This document shows positions 37,101-49,100 of a stretch of 64,000 nt of DNA, piece after piece. This DNA is from Owenia fusiformis (taxonomy: Eukaryota > Annelida > Polychaeta > Sabellida > Oweniidae): contig CAIIXF020000010.1 in assembly GCA_903813345.2 (NCBI GenBank), positions 27,180,425 to 27,244,424 of the forward strand, given 5' to 3'. Position 1 is the first letter of the stretch, and every line of letters begins with the position of its first letter. A program made the translations under genes and the position numbers. Under the pieces are notes generated by a model. That model worked only from the letters and a program-made list of their open reading frames with translations. It searched no databases and was not told the origin of the DNA.

Positions 37101-40100
37101 TCGCAGGGCTTGTATAGCAGGTCAGCAGGCCTTCATGGACAGACTTGTGCAGGTGGTTAAAGCAGTAGCAAGGGAGAGTGGCAATAGGAAAAAGAAGGTA
37201 CTGTGGTGCTGGCTTTTAAATTCCTAAAAACCTCACTTCTAGGTCCGTTTTTGTCACGTACCTTAAAAGATGACAATATTTGAGTTATAGCGGTCCTTAT
37301 AAAGATGGCAGCCCAATTGAAACGAACAGCACATGAGTACAGTAACATGATCAGCCTTTAATGACCATTAAGGCAGCATTATAATTACACTAACCAAGAA
37401 TGTCCCTTCAACTACCAATGTATAGTTTCTGCACATATTTATAGGTAGAAAAGCTGCAGTCATTGTTGACAGACCAAGAAGTGTCCCGTTTTAACTTCAC
37501 TAATTTTGATCCATTACCATTGCCCCTTGACCCTGAAGTTAAAGTCAAAGCCATAGCTGCAGAACATGTGACACTGTTAAAGGTGAGTCCTCAGCTATTG
37601 TCTCAGTCACATTTGCTCTAAGGCAACCTAAGGCATTAATTAATGGGATTCAATGCTATTTCTCCTGGCATCTAGTCTATTTCATCCCTTTAACATGGTA
37701 TACATATTTGTAAAAAGTTAAGATAGTTCCAAGACATTCAACCATGACCTCCATTATTACATTTCACTATCAACATTTTGTGTTCGTATTGTAGAGTCAA
37801 CTGATGCCGTGTAAGCTCTACTTCAAGACAGTTGACCGTGACGACCATTATTACATCACACTATTCAAACATGGGGATGATTTACGCCAAGATCAGCTCA
37901 TCATACAAATGATCATCCTAATGGACAAGTTAATGAGACGTGAGAACTTGGACCTTAAGCTCACTCCATATAAGGCCATCGCTACAAGCTGCAAACATGG
38001 TGAATATCTCATATGATGTAATTAGTATGAATATATGATTCACTATTAGTTGATACCATTTGTAGTCACCCTTTAGAGTACCATTTAGTGTACATGTATC
38101 ATACAATGTATTATACTGTTTAATTGAAATATTTTAATTTTTGAATTTTCAAAAAGTTGTAGTTCTTCATTATTAAATTGTAAAGTGTTTATTTTCAGGA
38201 TTTATACAATTCATAGATTCCATGCCAATAGCTAACATAGTTGATGAACACACTAATATCTTGAACTACCTACGCAAATACAACCCTGTAGAAAATGGGC
38301 CTTATGGTATAGCACCAGAAGTTATGGATAACTATGTAAAAAGTTGTGGTAAGATTCAGCAAGATACTATCTGCTTTATTCAATCACTTTGAAATATTAT
38401 ATGCTAGCTTTTGATAAACATGAACCTATACAGTATCACTCTCTAAAGTCCTGAGTGTATTAAACATGAAAAATCCATTAACAATGGAGAACATTGACTT
38501 TTTGTTTTATTACACCATTTCCAGTTCAAATGTACCTTACTGTAAATGTTACTATGATTGTAAACGTATGCATTACTGATATTGCAAAATGAACATAAAG
38601 AAATAATAGTACAAAATCATGTATGCCATCTTTCAACTCAGTTATATGTATTACAGCTGGTTACTCAGTAATCACATATCTGCTTGGGGTTGGAGATAGG
38701 CATCTGGATAACATCCTCATCGCTAACAATGGTAAGGAACTGAAAGAAGAAGTTTACTTGCATTTCTAAACCTAGTTGGCCTATTTAATCTTTAAATGAT
38801 GAAATAATAGCCTAGCTCAATATCTTATCTAGGTTTAGCAAGGCAAGACATAAATTGAAATAGTGTTTACATGTTTACTTAACATATGCCATATTTTGTT
38901 GTCTTGTCTGAAGCTTTTGCGATTTTCTTTAATTAAAGACATTAATATGGGTCGTCGTATTGTAGGCAAATTGTTCCATGTAGACTTTGGCTATATCCTG
39001 GGTAGGGACCCAAAGCCTATGTGACATTGTTCATTGTTTTGCAGGCAAGTTGTTCCATGTAGACTTTGGCTATATCCTGGGTAGAGACCCAAAGCCTATG
39101 TGACATTGTTCATTGTTTTCAGGCAAGTTGTTCCATGTAGGCTTTGGCTTTATCCTGGGTAGGGACCCAAAGCCTATGTGACATTGTTCATTGTTTGCAG
39201 GCAAGTTGTTCCATGTAGGCTTTGGCTATATCCTGGGTAGGGACCCAAAGCCTATGTGACATTGTTCATTGTTTTGCAGGCAAGTTGTTCCATGTAGACT
39301 TTGGCTATATATCCTTGGTAGAGACCTAAAGGCTATGTGACATTGTTCATTGTTTTGCAGGCAAGTTGTTCCATGTAGACTTTGGCTATATCCTTGGCAG
39401 GGACCCAAAGCCTATGTGACATTGTTCATTGTTTTGCAGGCAAGTTGCTTTTGCAGGCAAGTTGTTCCATGTAGACTTTGGCTACATCCTGGGTAGAGAC
39501 CCAAAGCCTATGTGACATTGTTCATTGTTTTGTAGGCAAGTTGTTCCATGTAGACTTTGGCTACATCCTGGGTAGGGACCCAAAGCCTATGTGACATTGT
39601 TCATTGTTTTGCAGGCAAGTTGTTCCATGTAGACTTTGGTTACATCCTGGGTAGGGACCCAAAGCCTATGTGACCTTGTTCATTGTTTTGCAGGCAAGTT
39701 GTTCCATGTAGACTTTGGTTACATCCTGGGTAGGGACCCAAAGCCTATGTGACATTGTTCATTGTTTTGCAGGCAAGTTGTTCCATGTAGACTTTGGCTA
39801 TATCCTTGGTAGGGACCTAAAGCCTATGTGACATTGTTCATTGTTTTGCAGGCAAGTTGTTCCATGTAGACTTTGGCTATATCCTGGGTAGAGACCCAAA
39901 GCCTATATGACATTGTTCATTGTTTTGCAGGCAAGTTGTTCCATGTAGACTTTGGCTACATCCTGGGTAGGGACCCAAAGCCTATGTGACATTGTTCATT
40001 GTTTTGCAGGCAAGTTGTTCCATGTAGACTTTGGCTATATCCTGGGTAGGGACCCAAAGCCTATGTGACATTGTTCATTGTTTTGTAGGCAAGTTGTTCC

Positions 40101-43100
40101 ATGTAGACTTTGGCTATATCCTGGGTAGGGACCCAAAGCCTATGTGACATTGTTCATTGTTTTGCAGGCAAGTTGTTCCATGTAGACTTTGGCTATATCC
40201 TGGGTAGGGACCCAAAGCCTATGTGACATTGTTCATTGTTTTGTAGGCAAGTTGTTCCATGTAGACTTTGGCTATATCCTGGGTAGGGACCCAAAGCCTA
40301 TGTGACATTGTTCATTGTTTTGCAGGCAAGTTGTTCCATGTAGACTTTGGCTATATCCTGGGTAGGGACCCAAAGCCTATGCCATCTCCTATGAGGTTAA
40401 GCAAGGAAATGATAGAAGCCATGGGAGGCATGAACAGTGAACACTTCCTGGACTTTAAGAAATTATGCTACACTGCCTTCCTAGCTTTGAGAAGGTGAAC
40501 ACATTTATGAAAAGTATATCCAGAGACACAAGTAGTAAAAAGTAAAAACAAAACAATGTGGTTTCAACCCTCACCTGGCTAAAATAAAAAAGGATATTGT
40601 AAAAATATGAAATTTATAGTAAGGTAATAGTTAGGTGTGCGTTCATGAATGTTAAAAGAATAAATGAGAATATCTTCAGTTCATGAACATCTTTGATTTT
40701 TGATTTATATTGTATTTATGATAATCCAACAAAGTGATTGATATAATAAAGCCAACAAATGTTCTTTTAGGTCAGCAAACTTAATTCTGAACCTGTTCTC
40801 TCTGATGATTGATGCTAATGTACCAGATATCGCACTTGAGCCTGATAAAACTGTCAAAAAGGTAAGTTAATATCAAAACACTGATACATTCACAAAATAA
40901 TTTTGTGTAATATTGCCCCATATCATTCATTGTCATGTTAAGGTTAATATAACCATGACATCTAGGATACATTGTTTTGTGTAATATTGAACAAATATTT
41001 CACTCTATTGAGGTGAATACCTGTACATCTTTCACAAGTGATATTCCACGAAGCCCGAAGGGCAAGTGGAATATCACCTTGTGAAAGTGCTACAGGTATT
41101 CACCAAAAATAGAGTGAAATATTTGTTTTATTATATCACTGTCTAGCTAAACATCCCTAATATTATTAAGTCATAGGTTAACATTGAAATACATTGAATC
41201 TACTCGGTTCGTCTGCCATTTTGACTTACACTGAACTAAATTATTTACACTGAACAAAAACAAATTCTTTGAAAATTCCCGGGAGCGTGGGATATCGCTA
41301 GATATCTCACGGTTGTCTTATCTGATTAGCATTGCCATTGAATATCGCCAGATATCCCACGACATGTGACCTGGTTTTGACCAATCATACTGTCGCTAGC
41401 TAGATAGTGATATAATAATGCCTCATATCATTCATAGAGGTCAGTCACAGACTAAGGCCTTACAAACAGGATGATAGATATCCGAGACCTGTAATCGCTA
41501 AACTTAAATGGAGGGGCGGAAAGGATAATATCATATCGAACAGGAAAAAGCTTAAGGGGTCGAACATTATCGTGTATGAGGACCTGAGTCCCATGAACAG
41601 GAAGTTACTACAAGAGGTCAAAGAGCACCCAGATATCGAACAACAATGGTCAACAAACGGGAAAATCCTTGGAAGGCTAAGGAGTGGGGACATTGTCCTA
41701 TTTAACGTTGGCAGCGAGGTCAGTGATACGATTACACAGCACCGTCGTAGCAGGGCCAGTGCACCTGACGCAAATACCAGCAGACCACAAACTTCTGCCC
41801 ATCGCGGCGGAGCCAGAGGAGGACAAAGGACATAAACTAGCTTGTCAGAATGGTTTATAAATGACTTTGTCGTCAAAAACTTTCACGCGAGTGGTAGTAT
41901 GAATGTTTTCTATTACCATATGCATGATACATGTACATACATTCATGCATTTCATTGACTGATTTAATTGAGTCGATCCAATGGTTTCATCTAGTGCCTA
42001 TTAATTTTTTTACTTTTCTAGTACTGCATATACTGAACATTCTTGTGGTGTCTAAATATAAGTATTCAAAGTGTGCATCAACAGAGAACATATCTTTTTC
42101 ATAACAGCTGATCTGGTAGGACCACGTGCATTTGTTGATAAACAGTAAGGTCACGCAAGTGCGCATGCGCAATGACACATTTACTGTACAGTACAGTTAA
42201 GTTACCGTGCCAAAGTTTCACATGATTGTCGTTGTTATTACATTTCGGCAATTCGGAAAGATATGGGATAAATTCATTGCAGTAATTTTAAGGTACGTTA
42301 TCCATCTATATTCAAGTTTAGTCACTGTAGCTTTTTAATTAAACTGAACAGTGAATGTGAACTCGCCATGTGTCATGAGCTTTCTAACCAGTACACCGTT
42401 TTTGACTTGCTGAAAAGCCAGAGCCAAATTATTCTGTTACATCGAAAGGCAGTAAAATACCAGCATTTGTATACAAACAGGGCCTATGGATAATGTTTTA
42501 TGCGTGTGTTTTTAGATCTATTTTTATGTTCAACTACTTGCACAGTGTACTGCAATGTTTATAATATAATTAGGTTACATACAGCTATAAGACTACATAC
42601 ACGTATGCGTAATATTGTGATCGATTACCCTGCACACACTTGGTGGCGTCCTTATAGGAGCTATCGGGCCTTCGAGGTTTTGAAAACATAACGCTATTTA
42701 GTGATTGGCTGGCGTATGAAGGTTATTACTTGTTTGCAGAGTGACGGGATAGTTGCTAAACATGAGAGGGTAGTATTTTGTTCAAATTTAACATTGAATA
42801 TCTATCTTATTTTTTGTTGTTCTCTTTTATATCATCTACGATTATAATGAAGCAGTTTGCATTATGTAATGTTACTTGAACTGTTACTTAGTATATGGAC
42901 TGACCAAGAAATTGAGTTTTTTTCCCATTGAACTATAGTGGGTCTTTCCTTGCTGATTAATAGCTTGTTGCATTTATGACATCATCTAGACTTAATACCA
43001 ATGTCAGATCTGCCTGGATTAGTTTTCTGAATATTACAGTTTATGTGACTCTTAGAACTTCTGGCAGGACACTTAACTCTAAATCAGTTTGTCTTGAATT

Positions 43101-46100
43101 GTTTTCTCATGGGCATTTCTTGTTGTTTTTGTTGCAGAATGAATTAATTGTTGGTTGTAGTCCTGCAAGAGATGGCATTGGATAATGCCTGTTAGTTTAC
43201 AAATTTGGAGATCAGCAGTGGGGCTCTTCAACTCATATAGTATTTCAGCTTTCCATTCAGAGCAGAAATCACCAAATTATGTCTTTGATATCCAAATGTT
43301 TATTTTAACCCTCATACTAATCTGTGTAGGGTTATATTGCTTATTGACAAATAATTACCCTGTTTTATTGAAATATTTAGTGTTTGCCACAATCTTTACA
43401 AGCCATGTTGCCAACATATGCCTTTGTTCCATGATGCTATACGGTATATTCAAGAAATTGTTAGGGAGACATCGAAATTTATCTTTAGTTATTGCCAAAA
43501 CTGCTGTAGTAGTTGCAACTTTAAGTTGTGTTCCTGGAACAACATTGCTCTTTTTTAATCCTAGTATCATATGTCAACTGCTTCTTCTCATGTCAGGAGA
43601 TGTTGAGAGCAATCCTGGTCCAATGGATAATTTAAAGATTTTATTTAGTAATGTTAATAGTATCAAGGCAGATTCATTTGCTAGGCTAGAGTATCTTAAA
43701 GAATATGCATCGAGAGAGAATTGTCACATAATATCACTTTGTGAAACAGGCAATGTTACCACGGATGATCTAGAATCAAATATGTTTAATATAAGAGGTT
43801 TTGGCAAACCAAAGTATTCAACGAACGAGGGAAGAGGCCTTATTCTATGGGTTCATGATACTGTTCAGACTAACGTATGTGAGTTGGACATGTCTAAAGA
43901 TCTAGCAAATTGCTGGATATCAATTAAGGCTGAACATAAGACTTTCAAGTATGGATTTTTTTATCGGTCACCATCCTTAACTGCGAATGAGACTAGACAA
44001 TATTTATCAAAATTTAAGGAGAATATCTCCAATGTGTTAATGCAACCAAATGATGGGGTCATTATCAAAGGAGATTTCAATGCCAGAAACAATGCCTGGT
44101 ATGATAGTGACATTAATAATATGGCTGGTATTGAATTAAACAATGTTCTGACTGATCTTGGTCTTCAACAACTTATTTTTGAACCAACAAGGATTACTAT
44201 GAATTCCAAATCTTGTATTGACCTACTGATTACAGATTCTGAACATCTTCTATCAAGCTCAGTTGAACCTCCAATAGGAAATTCTGATCACTGTACACTT
44301 ATTACTAAAATAAGAGTCAGCATTCCAAGAGAACCATCAATTAAAAAAAACGTGTGGTATTATGATGATGCCGATACCAACCTGCTAAATCTCAAAATTG
44401 CCGAAGTTGATTGGAATTTTGTCTTTGATTTTCAAGTTAACGATGCTGCTATTAGATTTGCAAATACCTTTCTCTCAATAGTCAAGGAAGTTGTTCCTAA
44501 TAGAACAATTTCCTCACGGTTTGATGATCAGCCTTGGTTCACAAGCAAAATCAAAAAAGAAATATATAAAAGAAACAAATTTCATCATAAATTTAAAGCT
44601 TCGAATAATCCTGTGTTCAGAGAAAAATATGTTGTTCAAAATCAAAAAGTTAATCAATTAATCCAAGAAGCTAAAGCAGAACATGAATTTAATATTAGAA
44701 ATAAAATAGATAATTTATCTAAAGGTTCTGTGGACTATTGGTCACTGATTAAAGAACTTCTTGGTAAAAACCAAGTCTCATCGATACCTATTCTTTTTGA
44801 CCCAACATCAAATTCATCAGCAGTCAATAGTTTTGATAAAGCAAATGTCCTCATGAAATATTTTGTCAATAAGAACATTGTGAACATCAATGACAACTAT
44901 ATTCCTTATTTTAGACCAAGAACTCAAAGTATCTTGCCTGACATGTCAACCTCATCTGAAGAAGTTCTAAATCTAATTAATGATATCGATATTACAAAAG
45001 CACATGGTCCTGATGAAATATCAAACAAAATGCTCAAATTATGTGCACATTCTATCGCCGAACCACTTTCCTTACTTTTTAATAGAATATTTCAAGAAAA
45101 CACTTTTCCTGATATTTGGAAGGAAGGTACAATTGTCCCAATTTTCAAAAAAGGAGATAGAGGACTAGCTTCTAATTACAGACCAGTGACCCTGCTTAGC
45201 TCAATCTCCAAAATCCTAGAATCAATAATCCACAAAAGACTTTTGACTCACCTTCTGCAGCAAAATCTTATTTATCGGCTTCAAAGTGGTTTTCTACCTA
45301 AACATAATACTGTCAACCAACTTATTAACATAGTGCATGATATTCATGAAAACATCGATGATAACAAAAATGTCAGATCAGTATTTTTAGATTTAACTTC
45401 TGCATTTGATTTAGTCCCACACAAATTATTAATATCCAAACTTAAGGGTTATGGATGTAACCTGAACTTTGTCAAATTAATGACGTCATACTTAGAAAAT
45501 AGGAGAGTTCGAGTCAAAGTAAACGGTACACTTTCAAAATGGTCTTCCAATAGTATGAATAATCAAAATGAGCCTAATATGCAGACCGATAATTTTGTCA
45601 TCAATGCTGGTGTACCACAGGGGTCTGTCCTTGGACCCCTGCTATTTCTAATATATATCAACGATCTGCCCGATGAGCTTGTTTCAAAATCATTCATTTT
45701 TGCTGATGACACCTCAATTTATTGTCCATACGAAAAAAATGAAGTGTTTTTCAATATTCACGAGCCAATCCAAAGTGATCTAGACAAGCTTGCTCTCTGG
45801 GCTGCCACCTGGAAGATGCAATTCAAAGCTCAAAAAAGTGCAGATATGATTTTTTCTAGAAGGAACATTTTATCTCATCCACCACCTTTGAGATTAGGTG
45901 CTGATTTTATTCCTAGCTGTGAGAATCACAAACATCTTGGCCTTAATTTTGACATTCACCTTAACTTTAATTATCACATTGACCAGATAATAAAAAGAGT
46001 TACTTCTCTTTTGAGACCGATGATAAAGCTGAGTAAAATTCTAAATAGTCAGCACTTAGAGATATTATATAATACTTACATTATGCCTCATTTTGACTAT

Positions 46101-49100
46101 TGTGATGTCATTTACAACAAGGCATCTAACATGAAATTACAAGCTCTTGAAAGACTTCACTACAGAGCAGCCTGCCTGGTTTCTGGGGCTATACATGGTT
46201 CCAATACTATCAAAGTTTTAAACTCTTTAAACTGGAAACAGCTAACAACCAGAAGAATTGAGCACTTAAACATGTTTACTTTTAAATGCAGGTATAACAT
46301 TAATCCTCCATTTATTTGTGACTTACTTCGGAAATATGAACATATACCGGTCCGCCCCTTAAGACATCAAAGAGATTATGTTCTCCCAACTCGCCTTAGC
46401 TTCTCTTTTAAAAAAACTACCATCTTCCAATCTATAACTTTATGGAATAATTTGCCATCAGATACTAGAATGGGTCAACCTATTTCTAGGTTTAAAAGAT
46501 TAGTAAGAGAACACAAGAGCCCAGTCTCTTTAATTCCAACTTCTAAATTGAATGTGACCTTACCCAGACATATTGAAATACCTTTTAATAGACTCAGGTG
46601 TGGCCTTTTACTTAAAGCACACCTTTATGCACATAACTTTAATGACATTAGTGACCCTTTGTGTAAATGTGGTGTTCCATTGACTACCTTGCATTTTCTT
46701 TTAAATTGCCCACTGCTCCATGATGAAAGAATCAACCTCATTGCAGGCCTTCATACTTACAATTTAGGAAACCTGTTTAACAGCTACAATTTGAATGATA
46801 AATTACAATTTTTACTTTTTGGAAAAGATGATTTAGATGCATCAACAAATGAAGAATTAATTCATATTGTCAGTTATTATATATACACGAGTTTCACTAT
46901 CATATCACGTCTGTGACAACAGGTTCCGTTTCTTCATTTTTCTGCTCTTTCCTTTTTGTCATCATCCCCGCCCATGGGATTTCCTTGATTCAGTGATTTG
47001 GAATTAAGAATTTATGTAAACCTTTTGTATTTTATATTATATCTATTATTTCATTTATGTTATATTATTTAATTGCCGCTAATGTTGCAAAACTTTGGCA
47101 ATCAGCTAACTTTGTACATCTATGTTATTATTTGAAATAAATCGATAACATGAAAAAAAAAATATCATTCATTGTCAGGATAAATTATAAATACCAAAGT
47201 TTGTGTTGTCAATTTAGTTTATTTGTCCTATTGGCTCTAATGTTAAGAGGATGAACAAGATGGCTATTTTTAAAAATGAATGTATGCGAGGGGTGATCCA
47301 AAAGTCTAGGACATCCTGCTCTTATTTTGTTTCAACAGTTGTAATGTGATTTGCATGTTTTAAAAACAGAGCCTGACTGGTCACCCATATTAAGAACTGT
47401 CTAGAATAGTGCCTAAAATAAATATTTTTTTGGTGTTGAACTTTATTATTTGAAAGTTTCATCTAATTTCATTAAAAAATAGCGAGATTAGAGTGGGATG
47501 TCCAAAACATTTGGATAACCCCTCGTATATTGTTGATTTGTATATGCAATACTTATTCAAGTTGTAATTCCAGAGGCCTAAAAACTAATGAATGATAAAG
47601 TGTAAATGATTTTATATTAAAATGTTCAATGCATATGTATGTTTCATCATTTAACAAAAAAGTTAACTAAAAAGCAACTAACTTTGTTTTTGTTTTTTCT
47701 CTTTTAAGAAGACAATTTAATTTTTTTGTATGATTTTGTCTAATGTTTTATTAATTGTGAGTTTGATTGATGTGACCTTGGAACCTAGTGACGAAATAAT
47801 CGTTCACAAAATTTTTCACTAAAATTGCTCCAATTTGAACAATTTTCATCCAGTTTACTCAAAAGATGTCTCAAAATATGTAGAAATGATATGATCTCTG
47901 CCGACTAATTTCAGTTGAGCATCACCTGTCGCATACTGAATAAATGGTAATTTTGCCTAATCATTTAAGCCTATTGCCTTATTTTTGCCAGGTTCGGAAA
48001 ATCAATTGTCAGAAATATTATCTTCATAATGTTATCCAATGGGAAGATTCTTGTCATTTGGATGATTGAAATTTAATTTAGAAAAATATTATAAAATTTG
48101 ACCATTTAACAAATTAACCACTCGGATTAAATACTACTTATACAGTTTGTATACAGTGAAATGTCAAAAGCTGGCAAAAATGACAAATCCTCTGGTTTCC
48201 AACCGATTTTAGAGCCTTGCCGGCATTCAAGAGGTTAAAAAGACTTTTCATGCAAAGCAAGCTATAAAAAGTCCATAAATGCTTGAATCATATCGTAAAT
48301 CCATAATAACTAATAAGGCTAATAAGGCAGTCTGACTGTTGTAGCAGTAAAAAAACTCTCCTTAGATAAGTTATAGCTTTAGTACAGTATCTTAATAGAG
48401 CATTTTTACGATAAGTGATATATCAGGGAACATGGAAAAACCCAAATTTGAAACGCAATTATATGCTGATTTTATGATTTCGTGAGTGGCATCATTATAT
48501 CTATAATGTCCCTTAGTAAATTCAGGGAGATTCAAAGAAATGTATATCCAAGGATTCCAATTATTTGACAGCAGAATGAAGGTTACTTTGAACAGAGACA
48601 TATAATTAATCTTCTCTTCAATATGACTGCTATTTAAAAGATAGGACTCTTTCTGTAGCAGTTTTTGATGAATTATATATATGTTAAAACAATTTGTATG
48701 ATAAGAAAGAAAAATCATACAACACACTTTGGAGATCTATACAACACACTATGGGGAGCAATACAAAACACTGTGGGGGGCAATAAAACACATTATGGGG
48801 AACAATACAACACACTATGGGGAGCAATACAGCACACTATGGGGGGCAATACAACACATTATGGGGAGCAATACAACACACTATGGGGGCAATACAACAC
48901 ACTATGGAGAGCAATACAACACACTATGGGGGGCAATACAACACATTATGGGGAGCAATACAACACACTATGCGGGGAAATACAACACATTATGGGGAGC
49001 AAATCAACACACTGTAGGGAGCAATCAAACACATTATGGGGAACAATAAAACACATTATGGGGGACAATACAAAACATTATGGGGAGCAATACAACACAC

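Larger units (their letters stand above)
41425..47172 (+). mobile_element. CR1-superfamily LINE, 5'-truncated, with 11-bp target duplications
   Basis: A non-LTR retrotransposon in sense orientation in PIK3C3 intron 20. The target duplication ATATCATTCAT lies at 41425-41435 and 47162-47172. The element spans about 41436-47161. It consists of the last 133 codons of ORF1, a 1.35 kb spacer, an intact ORF2 (43185-46916), a 245-bp 3'UTR and a short A run. Truncation within ORF1 is typical of incomplete reverse transcription. The open ORF2 and perfect target duplication indicate a young insertion. Family placement rests on the ORF2 C-terminal motif; Crack, Daphne or L2 relatives are possible. Confidence 0.93.

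Noticed and set aside
38966-40325. CRISPR-like regular array
   Set aside because: The units are contiguous 79-bp tandem copies of an exon start, without unique spacers, in an animal gene.
40268-40498. A short separate kinase-like gene starting in the repeat array
   Set aside because: It is the real exon 19 of VPS34 preceded by one decoy unit; its apparent start lies in the decoy.
41460-41876. A 138-residue minus-strand frame
   Set aside because: Antisense shadow of the LINE ORF1 fragment at 41437-41835.
43596-43622. Viral origin of the 2A peptide
   Set aside because: 2A motifs are known in non-LTR retrotransposons, and everything around it is LINE sequence.
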